Positions 18,885 through 30,307 of a stretch of 63,582 bases of DNA are shown in pieces (the stretch's first letter is position 1; each line of letters begins with the position of its first letter). This DNA is from Bryobacteraceae bacterium (GTDB taxonomy: Bacteria; Acidobacteriota; Terriglobia; Bryobacterales; Bryobacteraceae). The stretch is from NCBI GenBank assembly GCA_025927575.1, contig JAICLJ010000006.1, positions 1 to 63,582 on the forward strand, read 5' to 3'. The position numbers and the translations under genes were made by a program. A model generated the notes under the pieces. The model was given only the letters and a program-made list of their open reading frames with translations, made no database searches and was not told the DNA's origin.

Positions 18885-19301
18885 ATGCGCTGGATTTCGA
18901 AACTGCAAAGCATTCTCCGGATAGTCTTCAGACATCGACAATCCGAAACCGAACTTGACGACGAGCTTCGCGATCACCTTGAACAAGAGGTGGCAAACAA
19001 TATCCGCGCCGGCATGACGCCCGAAGAAGCCAGGTTTGCTGCGCAGTGTCTGATCGGCTCGCTGGCGCTTTACAAAGAGGAATGCCGGGACGCTCGCTCC
19101 CTCGGCTTCGTGGAACATTCTCTGCGCGACCTGCGCTATGCCATTCGCACGCCGCGTCACACACCGCTTTTTACGTCCGTGGCGATCGTCACGCTAGCGC
19201 TCGGGATCGGGGCAAACACCACGATCTTCACCTTCGTCGAGAACATCCTGCTCCGCTCGTTGCCGGTTCACGATCCACAAACATGGGTGGCGCTGAATTA
19301 A
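18885..19301 (+). CDS. ADOP-type ABC permease, N-terminal fragment ending at an in-frame stop
   Basis: 138 aa. MRWISKLQSILRIVFRH, then the ADOP N-terminal helices (ELDDELRDHLEQEVANNIRAGMTPEEAR), the junction LRDLRYAIRTPRHTPLFT and the first membrane segment VAIVTLALGIGANTTIFTFV followed by LLRSLPVHDPQTWVALN. The frame then meets TAA at 19299-19301, and the same frame resumes directly with GDTISMSYPNYVDLRD, exactly where the intact family continues. So this and the next entry are the two parts of one ~886-codon gene separated by a single stop. Either a pseudogene, a readthrough or a sequence error. Confidence 0.8.
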   Translation: MRWISKLQSILRIVFRHRQSETELDDELRDHLEQEVANNIRAGMTPEEARFAAQCLIGSLALYKEECRDARSLGFVEHSLRDLRYAIRTPRHTPLFTSVAIVTLALGIGANTTIFTFVENILLRSLPVHDPQTWVALN

Positions 19302-19316
19302 GGTGACACAATCAGC

Positions 19317-21545
19317 ATGTCGTACCCCAATTACGTCGATCTGCGGGACGGAAACACAGCATTTTCAAACCTCGCCGCCTATCGTTTCGTCCCCTTGAGC
19401 ATCAGCATTCATACACGAGACAACATGCGCGTGTGGGGATACGAAACCACCGGAAATTATTTCGAGATGCTCGGTGTCCAGCCGCTGCTCGGCCGTTTCT
19501 TTGGGCCTGCCGACGATGACAAACCCGGCGCTCATCCTGTTCTGGTCATCAGCCATCGTCTTTGGCAAAGCCGATTTAACGCGGATCCGAACATCGTCGG
19601 CAGAGCTGTGAAAATCAACGGCTTTCCCTTCACAATCGTCGGCGTCGCTCCGCCGTGGTTTTCGGGAACGGAACTGATCGTTGCCGCTGACTATTGGGTT
19701 CCGCTTAGCATGGAGTCGCAGATCGAGGCGGGGGACGACTTTTTGCGGTATCGCACGTCCCAGAACATCTGGACAATGGGCCGCCTCAAGCCGGGCGTTT
19801 CTCACGCTCAGGCTGAAGCGAATCTGGATCAGATTGCGAAACAACTGGCCGGCACCTATCCCGATATTGTTAGCCCACGGGCCAGATTCCATTTATCGCG
19901 CCCCGGCCTTATCGGCCAGAACCTGCGCGGGCCGATTACCCGATTTGGCGCTATCCTCATGGGCGTCGCCGGAGCGGCGCTGCTGCTCGCGTGCATCAAT
20001 CTTGCAGGTATGCTGCTGGCGCGCGCTTCCGATCGCCATCGCGAAATCGGCATTCGACTGGCGCTTGGCGCAAGCCGCTTTCAACTGGTGCGCCAACTCA
20101 TGACGGAAAGCCTGCTTCTGGCTGTCTGCGGCGCCATACTCGGATACGCCATCGCCGCCGGAGCGTGCCGGCTCTTCAGTTTCTGGCGCCTGGCCGTCGA
20201 TTTTCCGTTCAACATCGCGCTTCGGCCCGACGCCTTGGTTTTATGCTTTACCGCCGCGGTGGCCCTCTCGACAACTCTTCTCTTTGGCTTAGTGCCCGCT
20301 CTGCAAGCGATGCGGACCGATGTACTCCCAAGCCTGAAGAGCGAGCCCGCCTTCAATCGCTTTCGCCCCCTGAGCATCCGTGACCTTCTGGTTGCTGCTC
20401 AGATCGCGCTCTCGGTCGTGCTGGTCATCTCTTCCGTATTGGTGGTCCGAAGCCTGCAGCACGCTCTCAATCTGAACCTGGGCTTTAAGCCGGCGGGCGC
20501 CGTCTCCGTTTCTTTTGATTTGAGGGTGAAAGGCTACATCGAGGAAAATAGCCGGCGCTTCGACACTCGGTTGCTTGCCGAAGTCTCGTCTCTTCCTGGA
20601 ATCGAATCGGCCGGTATCATCAATAGCCTGCCGCTCAATCTGATTAGCGACACTGAGTTCATCATGCGGACAGACCGCCCGATTCCTAAACCATCGGAGA
20701 GGCGCGTCGCCTGTACCTATAACATCTCTCCTGGTTATCTTAGGGCTGCTGGAACACGGCTTCTTTCAGGCCGGGATGTGACCGGTCGCGATAGCGACGG
20801 CCGGCCGCCGGTGGCGCTTGTTAACGAGGCCCTGGCGCATTTTTTGTTCGGCAATGGCAATCCGCTGGGCCGGTACATTCGCCTGAATCTGAACCCCGCC
20901 GATCCTGGCGTCGAGATCGTTGGCGTGGTGGAGACCGGCAAATATCGATCTCTCAGCGAGGCCCCTTCCCCGGCCGTTTTCTTGCCCATCGCGCAGAGCG
21001 GCACGGGCTTCACGACAGTGGTAGTGCGTACACCATTGGAGAGCGGCGCTGCCACGAAACTGCTGCGAAAGGCCGTGCTCGATCTCAATCCCGAAGTGAC
21101 ACTTTTCAATGTAGGCGCCCTGAAGGATCAATTGGCATTGCCGCTCTTTCCGGCGCGGATTGCCGCGATTGTTCTCGGCATCTTCGGACTGCTTGCCATG
21201 GTACTGGCAGCAACCGGCCTGTTCGCTTTGATGGCCTATACAGTTTCGCGGCGAACGAAGGAGATTGGAATTCGAATGGCGCTAGGAGCCCGCCCCATCC
21301 AAGTGTTTTCGTCCGTGTTTCGGCGAACCATCGTGCTTTGTGCGGTTGGCGTTTTCATCGGAACAATCATCACCCTCGGCGCCGGAGGGCTATTATCTGC
21401 CGTGCTCTACGGCGTGAGCCCGCGCGACCCGGCAACCTACGCCATTTCGCTTCTTGTGATGCTCCTGGTGGCGCTGCTCGCTTCCTGGAATCCCGCGGCT
21501 CGTGCCATTCGCATCGACCCTGCCCGCACACTCCGCGAACAGTAG
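19317..21545 (+). CDS. ADOP/MacB-type ABC transporter permease, C-terminal part
   Basis: 742 aa from ATG 19317 (MSYPNYVDLRDGN), same frame as the preceding fragment. It contains the periplasmic MacB-PCD domain, FtsX membrane helices (GVAGAALLLACINLAGMLLARASDRHREIGIRLALGA near 215-250), a second periplasmic domain, and the duplicated FtsX block (GLLAMVLAATGLFALMAYTVSRRTKEIGIRMALGARP near 625-665) with four final helices. Family proteins work as export or mechanotransmission permeases with a separate ATPase. The lone second part lacks the first TM helix, so its ability to function alone is doubtful. Confidence 0.82.
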   Translation: MSYPNYVDLRDGNTAFSNLAAYRFVPLSISIHTRDNMRVWGYETTGNYFEMLGVQPLLGRFFGPADDDKPGAHPVLVISHRLWQSRFNADPNIVGRAVKINGFPFTIVGVAPPWFSGTELIVAADYWVPLSMESQIEAGDDFLRYRTSQNIWTMGRLKPGVSHAQAEANLDQIAKQLAGTYPDIVSPRARFHLSRPGLIGQNLRGPITRFGAILMGVAGAALLLACINLAGMLLARASDRHREIGIRLALGASRFQLVRQLMTESLLLAVCGAILGYAIAAGACRLFSFWRLAVDFPFNIALRPDALVLCFTAAVALSTTLLFGLVPALQAMRTDVLPSLKSEPAFNRFRPLSIRDLLVAAQIALSVVLVISSVLVVRSLQHALNLNLGFKPAGAVSVSFDLRVKGYIEENSRRFDTRLLAEVSSLPGIESAGIINSLPLNLISDTEFIMRTDRPIPKPSERRVACTYNISPGYLRAAGTRLLSGRDVTGRDSDGRPPVALVNEALAHFLFGNGNPLGRYIRLNLNPADPGVEIVGVVETGKYRSLSEAPSPAVFLPIAQSGTGFTTVVVRTPLESGAATKLLRKAVLDLNPEVTLFNVGALKDQLALPLFPARIAAIVLGIFGLLAMVLAATGLFALMAYTVSRRTKEIGIRMALGARPIQVFSSVFRRTIVLCAVGVFIGTIITLGAGGLLSAVLYGVSPRDPATYAISLLVMLLVALLASWNPAARAIRIDPARTLREQ

Positions 21546-21581
21546 CCCGCGTTCGTGATACATGAAACCGTTCTTTGCGAC

Positions 21582-22541
21582 TCACTTGAGAATCATCGGG
21601 GAGCAGCACGGCTTCTCGGCAGGCTTAGACTCCATCACTTCGACGCGCGTGAGATTCGGATCGTAAAGATTGAGCTGCCATTTGCCGTCGCGGCCGATTT
21701 TAGGCGGCTCTGACGGTCTATACCCGCGACTCAAGATAGTGCGATAGGGAGGTTGAATTTGCTTCACGCCCAGCGCCAGGTGATTCATCACTCCGCGCGT
21801 TCTGGCCGACGGATGATTCACGTTCAGCATATATTCGATCCAATCGCTTCCATCGGGAACGCGCATGTCGACCCAATTCACTACGTTGTCCTTCATGCCT
21901 CCGTACCACATGACTTCGAAGCCCAGGATGACTTTATAAAAGCGATCCTCGGCTGCGCGGTCATGAACAATGAATCCGGCATGGATCATACGATCCGAAA
22001 TACGCCTGTCGGGCATTAGCTTGCCGAATTTCGTGCTATGAAGCGAACCAGGCATATATTGGACAAACTCGATGCGGCGATTCTCCGGGTCGCTGATCGT
22101 AAAACTAAGATTCTTATCGAGTCCGGGCTTTAACGATGAAGGCACCTTGACCCCTTTACCGGCGAGATAATCTCTTAGCCGCCGTATGTTCGTCGTCTCG
22201 AACGCCACATGGGAGAGGCGATCTTGTGAATCGTCTTTCAATCCGGGATAAATCTCAATGTACTGGTGATCGTTGATCTTGTAGTAATTGAGGAATAATC
22301 CTCCGCTTGGCTTGTCGAGACTGAAATGTGCGAAGCCCAGGACGTGACCGTAAAATTCGTCCGCTCGCGAAATATCCTGGACATAAAGCCCTACGTGGGC
22401 CAGACCAATTATGGGCGGCCGCTCTATGGAAGAATGGCTCTGCGCTGCGGCTCGAGATGCCGCTGCTGCATCTCTGGGAGCGGCGAAGCAAACAGCCAAG
22501 ACCATCGCGGCCGAAGTCATTACAACTCGATGTTTATTCAT
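21582..22541 (-). CDS. secreted VOC (glyoxalase/dioxygenase superfamily) protein with two VOC modules
   Basis: 319 aa from ATG 22541, with GGAG 10 nt upstream; the frame is open further but runs into a decayed gene fragment. The signal peptide is MNKHRVVMTSAAMVLAVCFAAP, cut near AAA-AS. First VOC module at about 47-170 (IIGLAHVGLYVQDISRADEFYGHVLGF, YIEIYPG), second at about 190-310 (MIHAGFIVHDRAAEDRFYKVILGF, DWIEYMLNV, RVEVME). Metal-type His and Glu positions are retained in both. Family members bind divalent metals and act on small molecules; the substrate here is unknown. Confidence 0.85.
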   Translation of the reverse strand: MNKHRVVMTSAAMVLAVCFAAPRDAAAASRAAAQSHSSIERPPIIGLAHVGLYVQDISRADEFYGHVLGFAHFSLDKPSGGLFLNYYKINDHQYIEIYPGLKDDSQDRLSHVAFETTNIRRLRDYLAGKGVKVPSSLKPGLDKNLSFTISDPENRRIEFVQYMPGSLHSTKFGKLMPDRRISDRMIHAGFIVHDRAAEDRFYKVILGFEVMWYGGMKDNVVNWVDMRVPDGSDWIEYMLNVNHPSARTRGVMNHLALGVKQIQPPYRTILSRGYRPSEPPKIGRDGKWQLNLYDPNLTRVEVMESKPAEKPCCSPMILK

Positions 22542-22617
22542 CGCTCTAGAACTCCAAAAGAAAAGGATTATCACAGAGCATTTGAAATGAAGTCCACCGC
22601 TTGCTGGCTTAAGCGAG

Positions 22618-22874
22618 CTAGGGCAAACTCTCGGCCCGTAGGTCGCTAAATTCCGCATGCCCATCGCCGAAAAGAGCGAGCCCAACGAGGCCGTCTGGGA
22701 ACGTCGTATCGTAAATGCTCTTTGCCAACTGGCCATCAACCTGCAATTTGATTTGCTAATGTTTTGTGCTGCTACGGGGCTGATCTCGAGGCGTGTGATC
22801 TCTTTGGCGAGTTCGTAGAGATTGTTTAAGCCATGCACCCCAAAGGCCCATTGAAGAAGGCGCCAGGGGAGCAT
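22618..22874 (-). pseudogene. frameshifted C-terminal remnant of a LamG/DUF1080-like domain protein
   Basis: Reading the minus strand, one frame gives VHGLNNLYELAKEITRLEIS and after an in-frame TAG and a shift another gives QIKLQVDGQLAKSIYD, then TTFPDGLVGLALFGDGHAEF and SDLRAESLP, ending in TAG at 22618. This is the typical end of a concanavalin-like domain (VDG, then a short FPDGxVGLxxFGxGxAxFxDLR tail). No start or upstream half was found. A relic left by deletion, located between the VOC and DUF457 genes. Confidence 0.5.
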
Positions 22875-22913
22875 CGCCCGCTCTGGCGTTTGCCTCCGCT
22901 TGACAACCTCGAA

Positions 22914-23895
22914 TTATCTGTCGGACGCCAGCGCACCAGGACCAATTCCGATGTCGTGAACCCGATTTTGTGAATCGACCAGCGCCCGTATCGTCACGAA
23001 GCTTTGGCCCGGCATGCCATAACGGAGATCTGTCATCGTAACGAGCTGCAATTGTTGTTTCGGAATGGGATCTTTCTGCCAGTAGGGAAAACGAGAAAAA
23101 TAGAGAACATACCGGAATTGCGGTGTGTCGCTGGCAGCCTTCAACGCGGGACTCCAAGGTGATTGATAGAGCGTGGCGCGGCCGCTGGGGTCGAACTGAC
23201 CAAGAGCCGGCACTGTGTACAGGCGATACGCGTGTTCACCCTGGACAATGCCGCGCCAGGAAAACGGATTCAACGAATTGGGTAAGGCGGCGAGTTGGAG
23301 AGGAGCACCGAGATCGGGATACACCCGCGATTGCAGTTGCGAGAGTGCCCTTTGATGCAGAAGTTCGCGGAATCCGCCGTATGCCACGAAGAGGACCAAT
23401 GCAGCGAGGGCGAAGCCGCGCCCGCTGCCCCGGCGGCTGCCGATCTCGTCGCTAACCAGCCGGTTCAGCAACGGCGCAGCCAGAGCAAGCAGCAGTACTG
23501 CCAGCATCACCCAGTCCGTCAGGCTGAACAGATCGAGGTAGAGCCAGCGCGAAGAGAATGGCAGGAATAGGCGGATGCCATAGCTCATGCTCCAATCGAG
23601 CAGCAAATGGCTGCCCACTCCCGCACAGGCGATAAGCCATGCCATGCGCCACCGCAATTTGCGCCGGCTGAACAGCGCTGTTAACGCGACAGCCAGCGCC
23701 GCCATGAACGGCAGGCCGATCAGGGAATGTGTGTAACCACGATGAATCTCGAGACCGCGCAACTGGCCTTGGATCATGCTGACCATGTCGATATCGGGAA
23801 TATTCGCCGCGATGATCAGCAGCAGGCCGGCGCGAGGGGAATATTTGCCAAGACCGGATCGGGACAGCGCCACGCCCACGAGAGTGTGAGTCAGG

Positions 23896-23903
<8 letters not shown>
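22914..23903 (-). CDS. metal-dependent membrane hydrolase, DUF457/YdjM family
   Basis: 329 aa. MDNLTHTLVGVALSRSGLGK, then ANIPDIDMVS, HRGYTHSLIGLPF and GVGSHLLLDWSMSYGIRLFLPF are the His/Asp motifs of the YdjM/DUF457 membrane-bound hydrolase family, spread over about four TM helices in residues 25-165. The C-terminal half (about 190-325) is periplasmic or cytosolic with beta-rich sequence. Its ATG overlaps the stop of the upstream lipid-kinase gene by 8 nt, so translation is coupled. The reaction is not established. Confidence 0.85.
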
Positions 23904-26974
<3,071 letters not shown>

Positions 26975-27598
26975 TTGCTAAAACATCTTTTCTTAGTTTT
27001 GATCTCCTGGGGACCGCCCGGACTGTTGTTCTTAAGCTTTCTGGACTCTGTAGGAGTTCCGATTGTCGGCGGCGTGGATGCTCTGCTGATCGCAGTTTCT
27101 ACCGTAAGCCCCACACATGCTTACATGGCGGCAATTTTTGCGGTGATCGGTTCAGTGATTGGAAGCATGGTTCTGTATCTGATCGCCCGCAAGGGCGGTG
27201 AGGTGCTTCTCGCGGGGCACACATCCAGCAGTCGCGGCCGTAAGCTGCGGCACTGGTTTGAACAGTACGGACTAGTCACAGTTTTTCTTCCGGCCATTTC
27301 CCCAATCCCCTTGCCGATGAAGATACCGGTGTTCTGCGCCGGCGCATTAAAAGTACGCCTCGTTTCGTTTATTGCGGCGGTTGCCGCGGCGCGTATCATC
27401 CGTTATTTCGCGCTCGCTTATCTGGGACAGCGGTACGGACGCGATACGCTTGCGTTCGTGGAGCATCACTGGGTTCCGATCTTACTCGTGGTTCTAGTGC
27501 TGTGCGTCCTCGCAGTCGTGATGCTGAAGGTGATTGATCGTGAGACGGAACCGCAATCGGTGCAAACCGGGGACGCTTCCGATTTCCCACACGACTGA
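26975..27598 (+). CDS. DedA/VTT-domain membrane protein
   Basis: 207 aa with TTG start immediately after the ligA stop (TAATTG), preceded by GGAG. Four or five TM helices and the VTT motifs: GPPGLLFLSFLDSVGVPIVGG, then AVIGSVIGSMVLYLIARKGG and PISPIPLPMKIPVFCAGALKV with the functional prolines. Family members (DedA, TMEM41/VMP1) act in phospholipid or undecaprenyl-phosphate scrambling. Cytoplasmic membrane. Position suggests cotranscription with ligA. Confidence 0.85.
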   Translation: MLKHLFLVLISWGPPGLLFLSFLDSVGVPIVGGVDALLIAVSTVSPTHAYMAAIFAVIGSVIGSMVLYLIARKGGEVLLAGHTSSSRGRKLRHWFEQYGLVTVFLPAISPIPLPMKIPVFCAGALKVRLVSFIAAVAAARIIRYFALAYLGQRYGRDTLAFVEHHWVPILLVVLVLCVLAVVMLKVIDRETEPQSVQTGDASDFPHD

Positions 27599-27636
27599 TG
27601 CCGGTGGGAGTCCCCTGGAACGAGTTATGTGGAACC

Positions 27637-28734
27637 TTAGGCGGGCGCTTGTTCTCTCTTGTGAACTCCGGCCGCGCGCAGCCGGTAATCGTGAGCGTCT
27701 TCGTTCAAGACGAGTTGCAGCTCGGCTTCCGACAGGTAGCGAAGGGGCGCGGAGCGATCGATCCGCCGCACAATTTCGGCCAAACCAACGAGCATCTCCA
27801 TATCCGCGCGCGTCATGCTTTCATTCACGATGACTCCACAACCCTCTACGAGAAAGAAGGGCCGCTGCGAGCTTTCACTCTGTAGGTGAACCGCCGCTTC
27901 TTCACACGACGGCAGAACCGCCGCGATTCCGGCGGAGAAAATCGCCTGACAGGGAAAAAGAACCCCCGCGGCGACGATTGATCGCGAGTTACGATCGGTC
28001 GCCAGAGAGTGAACGGTTGAGTGGTCCGGCACGCTCCAGCCTGAGCGGCCGGCGATGCACGCAAGCAAATCGTAATTCGGCTCAGGCGCTTCTGCCGGTG
28101 AGAGCGCGAGACGGTCTTCTACGAAATCGAGCAGCCGCCTCACTTCCGCACACGTATCGCCATGGACAACCAGGCCGTGATTGGCGAGTACGAAAATGTT
28201 TGCGTGAGGACAGCCGGTAAGAGCCTTTTGTATCTCTTGAGCCAGCGGCAGGCCCGAAGGAACGTACGGGATCCAGCACCATGCCAGCCCGCTGAGGCGC
28301 TCCGTCAGACGGGCGCGGCCGTCTTCCCGTACTGCCCATGCGATGGTGTTCACGGAATGAACGTGAGCAACAACACGGCGCGGCAAAACGGCATGCATCG
28401 TGGTTTCAATCGATGCCCGCAGGCGAACTCCAGATTCCGTCTCCCAATCCGTCGGCGCTTCCCTATTTTGACGCACTGCTGAGAGTGCTTCCTTCAGATT
28501 GACCGGAACAAAAATTTCTTTCCGCTCCGCATCCGCCAGCCAGGTTCCCGACGCCTTGATCCACATAACCTCGTTGAGCTTGACAGACGTGTTCCCGCTG
28601 CTCGCCTGAATCAGCAGCGGGTCACGGCCGATATCAGCCGACAAGCGCAACAGCGATGTGAATTCCTTACTTCTGGTGTGCGGCAATCGCTTCTCGGTGG
28701 AGTTTAACGCAACCATCGTGGAAAATCTCGTCAT
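27637..28734 (-). CDS. class II aldolase/adducin family protein
   Basis: 365 aa. The aldolase II core spans about 25-215: DPLLIQASSGNTSVKLNEVMWIKASGTW, the metal-binding HVH in VVAHVHSVNT (about 120) and the second His in NIFVLANHGLVVHGDT. The C-terminal ~150 residues (LFPCQAIFSAGIAAVLPS and after) are an additional module as in bifunctional or rhamnulose-1-phosphate aldolase-like proteins. The ATG overlaps the stop of the radical SAM gene (ATGA), showing coupling. It may cleave or isomerise a sugar-phosphate; substrate unknown. Confidence 0.85.
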   Translation of the reverse strand: MTRFSTMVALNSTEKRLPHTRSKEFTSLLRLSADIGRDPLLIQASSGNTSVKLNEVMWIKASGTWLADAERKEIFVPVNLKEALSAVRQNREAPTDWETESGVRLRASIETTMHAVLPRRVVAHVHSVNTIAWAVREDGRARLTERLSGLAWCWIPYVPSGLPLAQEIQKALTGCPHANIFVLANHGLVVHGDTCAEVRRLLDFVEDRLALSPAEAPEPNYDLLACIAGRSGWSVPDHSTVHSLATDRNSRSIVAAGVLFPCQAIFSAGIAAVLPSCEEAAVHLQSESSQRPFFLVEGCGVIVNESMTRADMEMLVGLAEIVRRIDRSAPLRYLSEAELQLVLNEDAHDYRLRAAGVHKREQAPA

Positions 28735-29807
28735 TTCTGCTGCAGCACCCGGAGTTCCGGTTTCGATGCGGCATAGGTTGTGCGCTTCCGCCTCTTTTGG
28801 CCGATCTTAATCGACGCATTAAAAATTGCCCCGACTGGGATGAAGCCTCCTAATTTGTGGGCAGCGACGGCGGAAAGTCCCATAGACGCGATGCAGCCGC
28901 AGGACCCGCAATCGGGATCTCCCCCGAATTGACAAGGCGTGATTCTCGTTTTGAGATCGGCCGAAATCGTTTGCGTGGTCAAAGCAAACACGCACTCCGC
29001 CGGGCTGTGCGGAGGCGACGCAAGCTGCCGGATGAGCCCTTCGGGCATATCCAGCTTCGGGAAACGAAGGCGCATCTCTTGCAACTGATCGATCACCTGG
29101 GCGCGCTCTTGTCTCGTCAGCATTTCCGGGAGATCGTCTCCTCTCTGCGGTGTGAACAGGCTGAACCAGACCTTAGCTATCTCGGGCCGCGGCGTCCAGA
29201 ACTCCATAAACTCATTCAAATATCCGGGCCGCTTCATCATTTGTCCTGTCACTGTAGAGTGAATCGTGATGTGCTGGCCTGCGATATTCTTCAAAATACG
29301 GTCGTACGTCGCCGGCGCTCGGCGGACATCATGCTCGGGCTGAAGCCCGTCGATCGACACCACTACATTCATATGGCGGAAATCCGCCCACTCGCGAGCG
29401 AGCGGCCTGAATGCGCTGGTGACCACCTGGACATGGATTCCGCGATCCAGCAGCAGCGGCACCATCGTCTCTAACTCGCGATAACGCACCAGGGGGTCTC
29501 CGCCCACAATGGATAAGTGCAAGGGCTTGAGACGATCCACCAACTCCAATACGCCGTCAATAAGAGCTTTCCCTTTGCGGTCGTTCAACTCACGAAGTGT
29601 GACCCCGCCGCCGAGATGACCGTCCTCGTACGCATAACACCCCGGGCAACGTAGTGGACACTCACGCGTAATTTCAATTGAGAGCGACGGGCAATCGCCT
29701 TTTAGGATCTTGCCCCATGCTCTCAGGATTTCCGAGGTCTGCAATTTAATTCCTTTCCAATTCGGAGATTGCGCGAAGCGGTGATTGTGATCATGCTTCG
29801 CTTTCAC
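28731..29807 (-). CDS. radical SAM enzyme with C-terminal cysteine cluster
   Basis: 358 aa with GTG start at 29807; an alternative TTG at 29744 has a better AGGAA. The [4Fe-4S] motif CPLRCPGC is at residues 50-57 (CX3CX2C), followed by LHLSIVGGDPLVRYRELE (GGE-like) and VVVSIDGLQPEHDVRR. The C-terminus has Cys residues at CQFGGDPDCGSCGC, suggesting an auxiliary cluster as in SPASM or twitch enzymes. Usual role is radical chemistry on a peptide or small molecule. It is translationally coupled to the class II aldolase and lies 88 nt downstream of a small exported ORF. Confidence 0.85.
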   Translation of the reverse strand: MKAKHDHNHRFAQSPNWKGIKLQTSEILRAWGKILKGDCPSLSIEITRECPLRCPGCYAYEDGHLGGGVTLRELNDRKGKALIDGVLELVDRLKPLHLSIVGGDPLVRYRELETMVPLLLDRGIHVQVVTSAFRPLAREWADFRHMNVVVSIDGLQPEHDVRRAPATYDRILKNIAGQHITIHSTVTGQMMKRPGYLNEFMEFWTPRPEIAKVWFSLFTPQRGDDLPEMLTRQERAQVIDQLQEMRLRFPKLDMPEGLIRQLASPPHSPAECVFALTTQTISADLKTRITPCQFGGDPDCGSCGCIASMGLSAVAAHKLGGFIPVGAIFNASIKIGQKRRKRTTYAASKPELRVLQQK

Positions 29808-29895
29808 GTGCCAAGAGAGCGGAATTCTTACGAAGACAAACAGCTCGTAGCCGGAAGACTTGATGCCGTTCAGAACCCGCGCAAGACAAAAAGCA

Positions 29896-30225
29896 TCACG
29901 AAGGCAGAAGCCTTAAACCCGGAGGAGAGGGATCGGTAGCGTGATGAACGATGGAAGCGCTGCTATCCGGATGGCTGAACTCCGGCATTTCGCCTGTACC
30001 GAACCAGCAGTGCTCGGATTGAAAAATGGACGCACCATAACAAGCCCAAAGACAAGGTTGGGGTGCCACACCATTGATGCCATGGCTCAGGATAGACACA
30101 TTTGCCTCAACACCGGCCGGTTTTGTGGCAGGAGGATCGGCAATGCGGTCCAAAGATGCTGTGAAAACTACGAGACAGAGCAGCCAGACAAGCCAATAGA
30201 TTCGTCTGGTGCTTGGCAGAGGCAT
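29896..30225 (-). CDS. small exported Cys-containing ORF, unknown
   Basis: 109 aa. The N-terminus is a single hydrophobic segment (IYWLVWLLCLVVFTASL, residues 9-25) that can be a signal peptide. The rest has three closely placed Cys (PQPCLWACYGAS, SEHCWFG) and no known domain. No Shine-Dalgarno is visible. It is on the same strand between vgrG (83 nt upstream) and the radical SAM gene (88 nt downstream). Could be a real small secreted peptide, or a chance frame. Confidence 0.4.
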   Translation of the reverse strand: MPLPSTRRIYWLVWLLCLVVFTASLDRIADPPATKPAGVEANVSILSHGINGVAPQPCLWACYGASIFQSEHCWFGTGEMPEFSHPDSSASIVHHATDPSPPGLRLLPS

Positions 30226-30307
30226 CCAGGCCTATCGTATCGCAGTGGGCCATCAACGAAAGCCCCTGGCCGTACTGTTCGGCCGGGCCGGGCGATCATA
30301 CAGCGTA

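Noticed and set aside
22542-22874. N-terminal extension of the VOC protein
   Set aside because: Precedes the signal peptide and is made of an unrelated gene relic.
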